Notes: a model not told the origin generated them from the sequence alone. Numbered from the stretch's first letter, positions 9,837 through 17,844 are shown. The stretch: 64,000 nucleotides of DNA from Candidatus Anaerobiospirillum merdipullorum (GCA_018883895.1 JAHLFG010000062.1:1-64000); one strand, 5' to 3'. Numbers and translations are program-made.

Positions 9837-11462
9837 ATGGGCACTGAATTTACTTCAGGACTGAGCGCAATTGACTACGCGATCTTCGCTGTCTATGTGC
9901 TCATTATCGTTGCCGTAGGTCTCTTGGTCTCACGGCGCAACAAAGGTAGTAAGGAAGGCTACTTCCTTGCCGGTAAATCCATTCCGTGGTGGGCCGTTGG
10001 CGCCTCGCTGATTGCCGCCAACATTTCGGCAGAGCAATTCATCGGCATGTCAGGCTCCGGCTTCTCCATTGGTCTGGGCATTGCCACCTATGAGTGGATG
10101 TCGGCCATTACCTTGGTGTTAGTGGGCAAATTCTTCCTGCCCATCTTCATTCAAAAGGGAATTTACACCATCCCGGAATTCGTCGAAAAGCGCTATAACA
10201 AGAGCTTAAAGACCATTCTGGCGGTGTTCTGGATCTGCTTGTACATCTTCGTCAATCTGACCTCAGTGCTCTACTTAGGCGGTTTGGCCCTGCAGACCAT
10301 TTTAGGCATCCCGATGATGTATTCCATCTTAGGTTTAGCCGCCTTTGCCTTAATTTACTCTGTCTATGGCGGTCTGTCGGCTGTGGTGTGGACGGACGTG
10401 ATTCAGGTTGCAGTGCTGATTTTTGGCGGTTTTGCCACCACCTATATGGCAGTGAACTTCATTGGCCAAGGCGAGGGCTTCTTTGCCGGCTTTAGCAATA
10501 TGATGGCGCAGGCTCCGGATCATTTTGTGATGATCTTAGACAAGGACAATCCGCAGTTTATGAACCTACCGGGCATTGCGGTGCTCATCGGCGGTATGTG
10601 GGTTGCTTCCTTGTACTACTGGGGCTTCAATCAGTACATCATTCAGCGTACCTTTGCCTCTAAGTCCTTGGACGAGGCACAAAAGGGCCTGATTTTTGCC
10701 GGTTACCTCAAGTTCTTAATCCCGTTCATCGTCGTGATCCCTGGTATTGCCGCTTATATCATCATCAATGATCCCAACCTGTTCTCACAATTAGGTTCAG
10801 TTGCCGCCAATAACTTGCCGTCCGACGCGCACGCTGACCGCGCTTACCCGTGGTTAGCACAGTTCCTGCCGGTAGGTGTTAAGGGAGTGGTCTTTGCCGC
10901 TTTGGCTGCCGCAATTGTGTCTTCCTTAGCCTCGATGCTCAACTCGACCGCAACCATCTTTACGCTCGATATTTACAAAGAGTACATCGATAAGAAAGCC
11001 TCCGATACTAAGCTCGTTAACATTGGTCGTTTAACTGCCATTGTTGCCTTAGTAATCGCCTGCTTCGTTGCCCCGCTGCTTGGCACTATCGGTCAGGCCT
11101 TCCAGTACATTCAGGAATACACAGGATTAGTTTCCCCGGGTATCTTAGCGGTGTTCATGTTAGGTCTATTCTGGAAGAAGACCACCACTAACGCCGCCAT
11201 TATCGGTGTGCTGGCCTCCATCCCGATTGCCCTGTTGCTCAAGTTCCTGCCGCTGGAGATGCCGTTCCTCGATCAGATGATGTACACCTTCATCTTAACT
11301 TGCGCCACGATTATCTTCGTCAGCTTAGCTACCTCTGAAAACGATGATGATCCTAAGGGTATTGTGCTGACCGCTTCGATGTTTAAGACCAGCACCGGCT
11401 TTAAGGTTGGTACCTACTTCATCATGATAATTACCGTCGCGCTGTATGCCATCTTCTGGTAA
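9837..11462 (+). CDS. Sodium:solute symporter (SSS family), probable sugar importer
   Basis: 541-residue integral membrane protein with about 14 hydrophobic segments, close in length and motifs to SGLT-type sodium/galactose symporters: EGYFLAGKSIPWWAVG near the N-terminus, GMSGSGFSIGL, and the family signature around YGGLSAVVWTDVIQ. It should import a sugar or sugar acid with sodium. It is 26 nt downstream of the SDR, behind AGGAGCTTATT, and is followed by a hairpin terminator. It is the only transporter in this operon, so it probably brings in the pathway substrate. Confidence 0.9.
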   Translation: MGTEFTSGLSAIDYAIFAVYVLIIVAVGLLVSRRNKGSKEGYFLAGKSIPWWAVGASLIAANISAEQFIGMSGSGFSIGLGIATYEWMSAITLVLVGKFFLPIFIQKGIYTIPEFVEKRYNKSLKTILAVFWICLYIFVNLTSVLYLGGLALQTILGIPMMYSILGLAAFALIYSVYGGLSAVVWTDVIQVAVLIFGGFATTYMAVNFIGQGEGFFAGFSNMMAQAPDHFVMILDKDNPQFMNLPGIAVLIGGMWVASLYYWGFNQYIIQRTFASKSLDEAQKGLIFAGYLKFLIPFIVVIPGIAAYIIINDPNLFSQLGSVAANNLPSDAHADRAYPWLAQFLPVGVKGVVFAALAAAIVSSLASMLNSTATIFTLDIYKEYIDKKASDTKLVNIGRLTAIVALVIACFVAPLLGTIGQAFQYIQEYTGLVSPGILAVFMLGLFWKKTTTNAAIIGVLASIPIALLLKFLPLEMPFLDQMMYTFILTCATIIFVSLATSENDDDPKGIVLTASMFKTSTGFKVGTYFIMIITVALYAIFW

Positions 11463-11496
11463 AGGAGCCATACGGTTTAATTGACCATCCTTCTAG

Positions 11497-11520
11497 GGCC
11501 TGTACATTCAGGCCCTTTTA
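11497..11520 (+). terminator. Intercistronic terminator between symporter and aldolase
   Basis: GGGCCTG at 11497-11503 and CAGGCCC at 11510-11516 form a 7 bp stem (8 with the flanking A-T), followed by TTTT. Only 24 nt separate it from the aldolase start, so the aldolase is expressed by read-through or from its own promoter. Confidence 0.75.
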
Positions 11521-11544
11521 GTCTTACTACTTGAGGATAAGAAA

Positions 11545-12441
11545 GTGAAAGAAATTCAAGGCATCAATGCCGTCATTGCCGCCACCTTTGATGATCATGG
11601 CGCATACGATTTTGACAGTTTTAAAAACTTAATTAACCATCTGATTAAGATTGGTACGAATGGCATCACTACCTTTGGTATTGCCACCGAGTTTTATAAG
11701 TTAAGTGAAGAAGAAAAGCTGGAAATGGTGCGCATATTGACTGCCCTCACGAAATCCAGCCCCACCTACGCTGTTGCCTCCGTGACCGATCACAGCACAG
11801 AATTGGCCGTTAAACGCGCCAAACTCTATGCCAAGATGGGAGTTGATGCACTCATGCTCCTGCCACCTTTTTTCTTAAACCCGAGCATCGAGCAAATTAA
11901 AGCCCATATGAAAGCGGTTTTAGAGGCTGTAGATATCCCGGTATTGGTGCAATATGCCCCCGGAGAAACTAAAAAAATCATTCCGGCAGAAGAAATGGCC
12001 ACTATTGAGCATACTTACCCACATGCCATCTTCAAATTAGAGCCCAATCCACCGATGGACTATGTACGTCAGATGTTACAACTGGCCCCAAAGGCCAAAA
12101 TCATGATTGGATATGCCGGTCTGTATATGCTCGATGTAATGGCCGCAGGTGGCGTGGGCACGATGCCCGGGTGCTCTTTTGCCGAAATTTATTTAGCGAT
12201 TCAACAGCGCTGGCGCGCCGGCGATCATGAAGGCGCCTTGGCCTTACATAGCCAATTAATGAAATATGTGCGTATTTGGATGAGTCATCCTGAGTACATC
12301 ATTAATGCCGAAAAGGTCATTTTAAAGCAAAGAAGCATTATTAAGAGTGACTACTGCCGTGCCCCTTACTGGAAGCTTGATAAAGAAGACTATGCCCGTA
12401 TTGATGCCTTCTTAACTGAGTTTAAAGATTATCTATCTTAG
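11545..12441 (+). CDS. DapA-superfamily aldolase/dehydratase (probable 2-keto-3-deoxy acid aldolase)
   Basis: 298-residue class I enzyme of the dihydrodipicolinate synthase/N-acetylneuraminate lyase superfamily. The Tyr of VQYAP (about 137) and the Schiff-base Lys of FKLEP (about 163) are both present. It starts with GTG at 11545 behind GAGGATAAGAAA. Next to aldonate dehydratases, family members cleave 2-keto-3-deoxy acids to pyruvate and an aldehyde, or dehydrate 2-keto-3-deoxy pentonates. A true DapA role in lysine synthesis is unlikely given the setting. It ends the rightward operon before a strong terminator. Confidence 0.82.
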   Translation: MKEIQGINAVIAATFDDHGAYDFDSFKNLINHLIKIGTNGITTFGIATEFYKLSEEEKLEMVRILTALTKSSPTYAVASVTDHSTELAVKRAKLYAKMGVDALMLLPPFFLNPSIEQIKAHMKAVLEAVDIPVLVQYAPGETKKIIPAEEMATIEHTYPHAIFKLEPNPPMDYVRQMLQLAPKAKIMIGYAGLYMLDVMAAGGVGTMPGCSFAEIYLAIQQRWRAGDHEGALALHSQLMKYVRIWMSHPEYIINAEKVILKQRSIIKSDYCRAPYWKLDKEDYARIDAFLTEFKDYLS

Positions 12442-12468
12442 CCTGCACACAATTTGTATAGTCTGCCC

Positions 12469-12496
12469 AAAGGAGGCGCTAAAGCCTCCTTTTTTT
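12469..12496 (+). terminator. Strong rho-independent terminator after the aldolase
   Basis: AAAGGAGGC at 12469-12477 pairs with GCCTCCTTT at 12484-12492 around a 6 nt loop, followed by more T. Because A-runs flank the other side, it could also act on the convergent regulator gene ending at 12517. Confidence 0.9.
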
Positions 12497-12516
12497 AGCA
12501 CAATTTTATTAAAAGT

Positions 12517-13251
12517 TTACTTAATAAAATCCACGTAATCAGGTAACTTATCCGGGAAAATTTTATTGAGCGAATCAAGCAAAATGGTGCGCATCACCGT
12601 ACGTGCCTCATCAGGCCTTTTAAAGCGAATGGCGCTAAATAAAGCTAAATGCTTATCTAAGGAATGAGCAGACGACTCTAACGGCTTATCATCTAAGGTC
12701 GAGGAAATCGATAAAATGCTGGTGTTGATGATAAGGCTCTGCAAGCCCATAAAAAAAGGATTCTTCGTGCCAATAAAGATTGAGCGGTGGAACAGAATAT
12801 CTCCCTCTTCAAATTTGTGCGGCGCATTTTCCGCCACCCCTTCCTTCATTAAGGTACAACCGCGCTCTATTTCCACTAAATCGCCCATCTGACAATTAAG
12901 CGCACACAAAGCTGCGGCATTGGGCTCAAAACTCAAACGCAATGCGCCCACATGATGCAAGATCTGTTCATGCGGATAGCAACGATCCATTTGCGCGATC
13001 ACACGCGGATCAAACCAGTCCCAATTTTCTTTCGGGGCAATCGTTGTCTTTTTCTTCGGTTGCTTAATGATAATGCCCTGCGCTTGCAAGGTCTGTAAAG
13101 CAGCCCGTACCGTGGTGCGTGAACTATTCAGTTGCACACATAATTCACCCTCACTGGGTAAAACCGTCAGCTCCGAACTTAAAATAAGATCAAAAATTTT
13201 ACTAGTTACATCCTCAGCCGCACTAGCGGCCGCCTTAGATGTGCTATTCAT
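12517..13251 (-). CDS. GntR family regulator, DgoR-like
   Basis: Probable repressor of the galactonate-type genes that diverge from it. A winged helix-turn-helix (SSRTTVRAALQTLQAQGI) is followed by a linker APKENWDWFDPRV that matches the E. coli DgoR equivalent (APRNQWNYLD), then an FCD domain. About 244 residues from the ATG at 13251; an in-frame TTG at 13281 behind AGGA would add 10 residues, and the choice is uncertain. It lies head to head with dgoA-dgoK homologues, the same partners as DgoR in E. coli. The likely inducer is galactonate or a related acid. Confidence 0.8.
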   Translation of the reverse strand: MNSTSKAAASAAEDVTSKIFDLILSSELTVLPSEGELCVQLNSSRTTVRAALQTLQAQGIIIKQPKKKTTIAPKENWDWFDPRVIAQMDRCYPHEQILHHVGALRLSFEPNAAALCALNCQMGDLVEIERGCTLMKEGVAENAPHKFEEGDILFHRSIFIGTKNPFFMGLQSLIINTSILSISSTLDDKPLESSAHSLDKHLALFSAIRFKRPDEARTVMRTILLDSLNKIFPDKLPDYVDFIK

Positions 13252-13297
13252 TCCGCAATTCCGAAAAAGCTCTAAAAACAATCTGTCAATTCCTAAA

Positions 13298-13444
13298 TTG
13301 TAACATCATTTAATAGCAAACTGTCATTAACGGCATTTTTATCAGCAAATAGCCCGTTTTTACGCGCGCCTCAAACCGCCGAAATGAGCGCTAGATCTAA
13401 AATTTAATAATACATTATTATTCATCTTGTAATATCAGATTAAA
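13298..13444. promoter_or_regulatory. Paired direct repeats in the dgoR/dgoA divergent promoter region
   Basis: TTGTAACATCATTTAAT (13298-13314) and TTGTAATATCAGATTAA (13428-13444) share TTGTAA-ATCA and a TTAA element. One copy sits near each divergent gene, which suits operator sites for the DgoR-like protein. Assignment is inferred from position and similarity alone. Confidence 0.4.
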
Positions 13445-13498
13445 GGTCTTATATTCTCAGTTAATAAAACCCGCATTGCATTTTTTACTGAGGTTTAT

Positions 13499-14140
13499 AT
13501 GGATGCTGTCTCCTTCATTTTGCAAGAACGTCTAGTAGCAATCTCGCGTGGCGTGTATGGCGCGCCCCTTGTACAAGCGGTTGAGGAAATTTACGCCGGA
13601 GGTTTTAGATTATTAGAAATCACTTTTGATCAATCCTCTAAAAGCGCTCTGCAGAATACCGCTAAATCCATTACGCTAATTAAAGAAAAATTCCGTGCTA
13701 AGATGTGTGTCGGTGCCGGTACGGTCATGACCGTAGATCAAGCCAAAGCTGCTGCCGATGCCGGCGCAGACTTTGCTCTCGCCCCCAATACCGATCCCAA
13801 AGTAATTCACGCGATGAAAGACTTAGGTCTTACGGCGGTGCCGGGTGCCCTGACCCCTTCGGAAATAGCCATGGCCTATAACGAGGGAGCTGACATCGTC
13901 AAACTCTTCCCGGCTAGCACCTTAGGCTTAGATTACGTCAAAGCCATCCGCGCCCCGATAAGTCATGTTCCGTTAATGGCAGTGGGCGGCGTCAGTGTCG
14001 ATAATGTTAAATCCTTCCTCGATAACGGTTTTTGCTCAGCCGGCATCGGATCTAACATTATCAATGCCCGTAAGGTACAAGATGGCGACTTTGCCAAGAT
14101 AAGAGCTGCCGCTGAAGCTTTTATTAACGCGATTAAATAA
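13499..14140 (+). CDS. dgoA: 2-dehydro-3-deoxy-phosphogalactonate/gluconate aldolase
   Basis: 213-residue class I KDPG/KDPGal aldolase. The (beta/alpha)8 barrel shows ISRG near the N-terminus, the catalytic Glu in LLEITF, GAGTV, and the Schiff-base Lys in VKLFPAS (about 136). It cleaves the 6-phospho-2-keto-3-deoxy acid to pyruvate and glyceraldehyde 3-phosphate. The ATG follows ACTGAGGTTTAT. The kinase for its substrate is encoded 14 nt downstream, and the partner regulator is DgoR-like, which is why I use the dgoA symbol. The galacto versus gluco preference is not settled by the sequence. Confidence 0.85.
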   Translation: MDAVSFILQERLVAISRGVYGAPLVQAVEEIYAGGFRLLEITFDQSSKSALQNTAKSITLIKEKFRAKMCVGAGTVMTVDQAKAAADAGADFALAPNTDPKVIHAMKDLGLTAVPGALTPSEIAMAYNEGADIVKLFPASTLGLDYVKAIRAPISHVPLMAVGGVSVDNVKSFLDNGFCSAGIGSNIINARKVQDGDFAKIRAAAEAFINAIK

Positions 14141-14154
14141 AGGGAGCGCTTACG

Positions 14155-15057
14155 ATGTCTGAGAACAATTACATTGTTATTGATTGGGGTTCGACCAATA
14201 TCCGCGCCTTTTTGTGCTTAGAGGGTAAAGTCAAGGAAGTAAAAAAGTCCCCGCAAGGAGTAACCACGGTTCGAGGAGCGGCCTGTGAAGGTGTCTTTGA
14301 CAGTCTCTGTCAGCCCTGGTTTGATGAATACGGTCCGCTTAAGACCGTAATGGCCGGCATGGTCGGATCTGTCAATGGCTGGATCGATGCGCCCTATCTA
14401 AATTGCCCGGTTGATTTAAGTGAGCTTGCCACCAAATTGACCCCGGTTCCGCATAGCCGTGGCTTAAACGTCAATATTATCCCCGGTCTATGTGTGCAAG
14501 ATCCGCATAACTACAATGTAATCCGCGGTGAGGAAACACAACTTGCTGGCGCCTGCGCATCTACGCCCTGCCACATCTGCATTATGCCCGGCACACATTG
14601 CAAATGGGTGCTCCTTGACAGTAGCCGGGTGGAAAGCTTTAGAACTGCCATGACCGGAGAGTTACATCATCTATTAATGCAATACTCCTTAATTGGCCTC
14701 GGAACCCCTGAGCAAGAAAGTAGTGCCATCGCTTTTGAGCAAGGTCTACATAAGGGTTTTGAAGAAAATAATTTAGCCGCGCATCTGTTTGAAGTACGTG
14801 CGGCCAATATTTTGCATGGCATTAAGCCTTCACAGGTAAGCGAATTTCTCTCGGGCTTATTGATTGGCGCTGAAATTGCCTCCATGCAAAAAATCTTTAA
14901 ATTCACGCCACAAGATGGCGCAGCGGCGATTATTGCCAATCCATTTTTAACGCAACGCTATCAACAAGGCCTGGCCTTAGCCGGCATTGAAAGCGTGGCC
15001 TTAGATGGTGATAAGTGCTTCCTTAATGGCATTATGCCCATTGCCGCGGCAATTTAG
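14155..15057 (+). CDS. dgoK: 2-dehydro-3-deoxygalactonokinase DgoK
   Basis: 300-residue ATP-dependent kinase that phosphorylates 2-keto-3-deoxygalactonate for DgoA. It matches E. coli DgoK through most of its length: IDWGSTNIRAF (phosphate-binding motif), VMAGMVGS, IIPGLCV, RGEETQL, MPGTHCKWV, MTGELHHLL and SEFLSGLLIGAE. Length is normal. A good RBS, AAAGGGAGCG, precedes the ATG. The missing members of the E. coli dgo operon, DgoD dehydratase and DgoT transporter, may be replaced by the dehydratases and transporters upstream in this window. Confidence 0.92.
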   Translation: MSENNYIVIDWGSTNIRAFLCLEGKVKEVKKSPQGVTTVRGAACEGVFDSLCQPWFDEYGPLKTVMAGMVGSVNGWIDAPYLNCPVDLSELATKLTPVPHSRGLNVNIIPGLCVQDPHNYNVIRGEETQLAGACASTPCHICIMPGTHCKWVLLDSSRVESFRTAMTGELHHLLMQYSLIGLGTPEQESSAIAFEQGLHKGFEENNLAAHLFEVRAANILHGIKPSQVSEFLSGLLIGAEIASMQKIFKFTPQDGAAAIIANPFLTQRYQQGLALAGIESVALDGDKCFLNGIMPIAAAI

Positions 15058-15080
15058 CATTCCTTATAATCCTCACTAAA

Positions 15081-15128
15081 CAGGCGCTAGGACTAAAGCA
15101 AGAACTCTTAGATCGCCTGTTTTCTCTT
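15081..15128 (+). terminator. Possible terminator after dgoK
   Basis: CAGGCG at 15081-15086 pairs with CGCCTG at 15114-15119, and TTTTCTCTT follows directly. The loop is long, but short internal pairs could extend the stem. Confidence 0.4.
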
Positions 15129-15242
15129 AACTTGTAACAGGCTAATTTCTCCCCCAATCCTCGCTTAAAGGCACTACTTTGTCTTTAACTAAACCACCAG
15201 ACCTCAAGCATTTGCCCCACTTGTAAAGGTAAACGTGAACTA

Positions 15243-15264
15243 CCAATCAGCTAAAGCTGATGGG
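15243..15264 (-). repeat. IS200/IS605-type right-end hairpin
   Basis: ATCAGC (15246-15251) and GCTGAT (15256-15261) form a stem with a 4 nt loop, extended by a C-C/G-G pair beyond one mismatch. On the minus strand it reads GAAGCCCATCAGCTTTAGC and continues with GGTAGTTCAC, the usual shape of the subterminal right-end hairpin of IS605-group elements, with the tnpB stop codon in the loop. Confidence 0.55.
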
Positions 15265-15379
15265 CTTCTTCCTGCTTCAGCGACCTCTTGGAACTCTCCA
15301 CTGTCTTTAACTTCGGAGCGTCGCCACCCTCATGCCACAGCAGCATTCCTTCGTGAAGTATATTAAAGACGGTACGCCA
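15251..15379 (-). pseudogene. TnpB C-terminal remnant (IS200/IS605 family)
   Basis: A 42-codon open stretch on the minus strand ends with TAG inside the right-end hairpin. It contains FNILHEGM, like the NIL.EG segment that follows the zinc finger in TnpB, and finishes with LKQEEAHQL, a KQE-type tail common in TnpB. Nothing of the RuvC or zinc-finger region remains upstream; the frame runs straight into the end of the antitoxin gene. It is therefore a decayed right end of an insertion sequence, not a working nuclease. Homology is from memory of family features and not confirmed by alignment. Confidence 0.55.
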
Positions 15380-15380
15380 A

Positions 15381-15602
15381 TTACTTTAATCCCAAAATAT
15401 TTCCTGCCTCTGCATGCGATACTGTTTTGGGATCTTGCATATATTCTGCGTAAGCATTCTCTGCAATTCTTACTTCATACTCATCCTCAATTTTATCGAA
15501 CAAAGCACGCTTGAAAGCTTCCGAAAGCGAAATCGAGTGCATATCAGCATAAGCCTGCGCCAGTGATTTTTCCTCTGGGGTTAGGCGAATTGAGACAGAC
15601 AT
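15381..15602 (-). CDS. RelB/RHH-type antitoxin-like protein
   Basis: 73-residue protein with an N-terminal ribbon-helix-helix (MSVSIRLTPEEKSLAQAYAD) and an acidic helical tail containing KIEDEYEVRIAE, a pattern seen in RelB/DUF6290-type antitoxins. It has a strong RBS, AAGGAGAC, 8 nt before the ATG. In this family a RelE-like toxin normally begins at or just after the antitoxin stop; here that position is occupied by the TnpB remnant, so it looks like an orphan antitoxin. The upstream 15603-15839 stretch has no gene I can support. Confidence 0.7.
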   Translation of the reverse strand: MSVSIRLTPEEKSLAQAYADMHSISLSEAFKRALFDKIEDEYEVRIAENAYAEYMQDPKTVSHAEAGNILGLK

Positions 15603-15839
15603 TTAAAGTCTCCTTTAAGAATCTTTTGTAATAATATCTCAATTAGCATTCCGCATTATTTTCTATAGCCATGAATAAACTCTATCGATAGGACATGGCC
15701 ACATTATTAAAGAAAGCCCCAAGGCGGGTAAGACCGGTTATAGGGAAGACACCGACAAAATATTGCTAGCATTGACAACGCGCTAAAGGGCGTTTGACAA
15801 TACTTATCGCCCATAAAAGTTCACTATCCTGAGGATCAT

Positions 15840-16466
15840 ATGGAAACCAAATTCAATCATCTGGCCATGCACTGGCTCAACGCGCCGGCAAGCGCCACCA
15901 TCAGCGCACAAGAAATTAACTTTGACACCGTGCCCCATACTGATTTGTGGCAGCGCACCTACTATCATTTTCGCAACGACAATGCGCCGATGTTGCAGTT
16001 TGCCTGCAGCGAGCAATTCTTCTCCTTTAGTTTTAAGGTCATCTTTGCCGCGGCCCATCAGCGTTTTGATCAAGCAGGTTTAGTGCTCTATCTTGATAGC
16101 GACAACTGGCTTAAGGCTTCCGTTGAGTATGAAAATGGACAATTTTCCCATTTGGGGGCAGTGGTCACCAATGGTGGATTTTCCGATTGGTCGACGCAAG
16201 AGGTAAGTGCCATCAGCGAGATCTACCTGCGCTTAAGTCGCCGCGCGGATGATTTTAAAATCGAGTACTCCCTTGACGGTACGAACTACCATCAGATGCG
16301 CATTTGCCATTTGGCTAAGGCCAACGGGGAGATTAAATGTGGCATCTATGCCTGCTCACCGGAAGAAAGCTCATTTAAGGCCATCTTCCGTGAGTTTAAT
16401 TTAGGCCCGTGCATGTGGCAGGCCCATGACGGGCAACAGCCGGATGAGGATTACGCTCCGGCCTAG
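15840..16466 (+). CDS. DUF1349 family protein (concanavalin-like fold)
   Basis: 208-residue cytoplasmic protein with no signal peptide. It shows the DUF1349 pattern of a beta-sandwich: FDQAGLVLYLDSDNWLKASVEYENG, then LRLSRRADDFKIEYSLDG and GIYACSPE. Relatives such as YesU have a lectin- or glucanase-like fold of unknown biochemical role and often lie in carbohydrate gene sets. The start follows CTGAGGATCAT. Its last four bases overlap the stop of the convergent AraC gene. Confidence 0.82.
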   Translation: METKFNHLAMHWLNAPASATISAQEINFDTVPHTDLWQRTYYHFRNDNAPMLQFACSEQFFSFSFKVIFAAAHQRFDQAGLVLYLDSDNWLKASVEYENGQFSHLGAVVTNGGFSDWSTQEVSAISEIYLRLSRRADDFKIEYSLDGTNYHQMRICHLAKANGEIKCGIYACSPEESSFKAIFREFNLGPCMWQAHDGQQPDEDYAPA

Positions 16467-17353
16467 GCCAAAATAGCAGCGGGCATTTTGGCCTCCGCGC
16501 CCGGGGTATGACCAAAGCAGCGCCGATAGTCACGAATAAATTGCGAGGGGCTTTCATAGCCCACCGCATAGGCAATTTCATTGACGCCGCGCTGCTTGGT
16601 AGTCAGCAGAAGCTTGGCCTCATGTAATCTAATTTGCTTTTGGAATTGTAGTGGACTTACGCCGGTAACTTGCTTGAAGTGACGGTAGAAAGAGGAGACC
16701 GACATATTCACTTGCGTCGCGATGTTGGCAATTTCCATATTGGCGCTGTAATGCTTCTTCATGAAATTGATGGCATGCAAAATCGAATTGCACATCGCCC
16801 CCCGCGTCGCTAAGGTATAGAGATCACCTCCACAAGGAGAGAAAAACAAGCGATAGTAAATCTCGCGCACGATAAGCGGAGCGATATGCGCCTCTTCTTC
16901 GTCATTGCCCAAACACCCCACTAAGCGATCGCAAGCATCAATAATGCTCTCATCGGCATCAAATACCGCCACGCCCCCTTTAGTCTGACACAGTTGCATT
17001 TGCTGCGGCTTGAGCTGTAAACAGACTTCAGCCAATAACTCGGGCTCTAAGGTTAAAGACAGCGACAAAAAGGGATGCTGAGGCGAATTATCCAACGCAT
17101 GGAATAACGAAGGGGCTGCCGTACCACAAAAGAGGCACTGCCCCTGTTGATAAAAGAACTGCTGCTTACGCACCGTGATGGTCTTATGGCCTTGCACGAT
17201 AAGCGAGACCATAATTTGTCCCGCCTCAAAGTCAAGCACTTGCGGGCTATCACGCCGATAGAGCGTAAGTCCCGCAATTTCGGTCTTTAAGATCTGCGGC
17301 TTGCTTAAATTGGCTAGCAGTTTAAGTCTTAAATCGTCTAACTTTGCCGTCAT
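16463..17353 (-). CDS. AraC family transcriptional regulator
   Basis: About 296 residues. The N-terminal half resembles the AraC_N type cupin of YqhC-like regulators (MVSLIVQGHKTITV and FLSLSLTLEPELLAEV), and the C-terminal 100 residues hold two helix-turn-helix units (IANIATQVNMSVSSFYRHFK and VNEIAYAVGYESPSQFIRDY). The ATG at 17353 lies 2 nt after the stop of the upstream lipoprotein gene, so the two are probably co-transcribed; a longer reading frame back to 17410 would overlap that gene. The aldo/keto reductase at 19335 would fit as a target, since YqhC controls such enzymes, but that link is inferred. Confidence 0.88.
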   Translation of the reverse strand: MTAKLDDLRLKLLANLSKPQILKTEIAGLTLYRRDSPQVLDFEAGQIMVSLIVQGHKTITVRKQQFFYQQGQCLFCGTAAPSLFHALDNSPQHPFLSLSLTLEPELLAEVCLQLKPQQMQLCQTKGGVAVFDADESIIDACDRLVGCLGNDEEEAHIAPLIVREIYYRLFFSPCGGDLYTLATRGAMCNSILHAINFMKKHYSANMEIANIATQVNMSVSSFYRHFKQVTGVSPLQFQKQIRLHEAKLLLTTKQRGVNEIAYAVGYESPSQFIRDYRRCFGHTPGAEAKMPAAILA

Positions 17354-17355
17354 AT

Positions 17356-17802
17356 TTACTGTGCAGCTTGCGGGGCCTTGATCTGCATGGCAGGAGAGAG
17401 CGGATCGCAATCAATCAGCTCCAGCTCAGTCACCATGTCTAAAGTACCCTGCTTGTATTTTTGGAACCAAGGACTGGCGATATGAGACTTATATTGCTCC
17501 GGGCTGTCATAAATCTCAAGAATATAAAGTTTATGCGACTCGTCCTTCTCAAACATCGCAAATAAGGTGCGTACGCCCGGCTCTACAGCATAGGAAGTAT
17601 CGGCCTCTTCCTTTAAAATAGCCTTGTACTCGTCAATGCGCTTGGGGTCAATCTCGATACGCGAAATGCGGAAGATGTCATCGGCATACGGATCAACCGC
17701 CTGAGCCGTGGTATTTTCTGCAGTAGTGGTGGTGGTCTGGGCCTGGCAGGCAGTCAGTGACAGTACGGCAACGGCTAAACCGCTTAACAATAATTTGCGC
17801 AT
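17356..17802 (-). CDS. Lipoprotein with antibiotic biosynthesis monooxygenase (ABM) domain
   Basis: 148 residues. The N-terminus is a lipoprotein signal peptide with lipobox LTAC (Cys about 19), followed by a Thr-rich linker to about residue 36. The rest is a small ferredoxin-like ABM domain: FRISRIEIDPKRIDEYKAIL, EPGVRTLFAMFEKD and LEIYDSPEQYKSHIASPWF. Family members include quinol monooxygenases and heme-degrading enzymes. Attachment to the outer or inner membrane is unusual for these generally cytoplasmic proteins. The start has GGAG 6 nt upstream. It precedes the AraC gene in an operon. Confidence 0.8.
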   Translation of the reverse strand: MRKLLLSGLAVAVLSLTACQAQTTTTTAENTTAQAVDPYADDIFRISRIEIDPKRIDEYKAILKEEADTSYAVEPGVRTLFAMFEKDESHKLYILEIYDSPEQYKSHIASPWFQKYKQGTLDMVTELELIDCDPLSPAMQIKAPQAAQ

Positions 17803-17825
17803 AACTACTCCATATTAGATAAATC

Positions 17826-17844
17826 TATGCGCATTATCATTGCC
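17826..17844 (-). promoter_or_regulatory. Weak Fur-box-like sequence upstream of the ABM lipoprotein
   Basis: On the minus strand GGCAATGATAATGCGCATA matches the 19 bp Fur consensus at about 12 positions, including an intact central GATAAT hexamer. It lies about 25 bp before the lipoprotein start. If real, it would tie the ABM protein to iron supply. The rest of the 17803-18119 gap has no gene. Confidence 0.3.

Noticed and set aside
15190-15254. Plus-strand segment reading TSSICPTCKGKRELPIS, resembling a TnpB zinc finger
   Set aside because: It is short, bounded by stops, and on the opposite strand to the better supported TnpB tail; likely coincidence or scrambled remnant.
15680-15839. Short plus-strand frames upstream of the DUF1349 gene
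   Set aside because: Fewer than 40 codons, no RBS and no recognisable motif in any frame.
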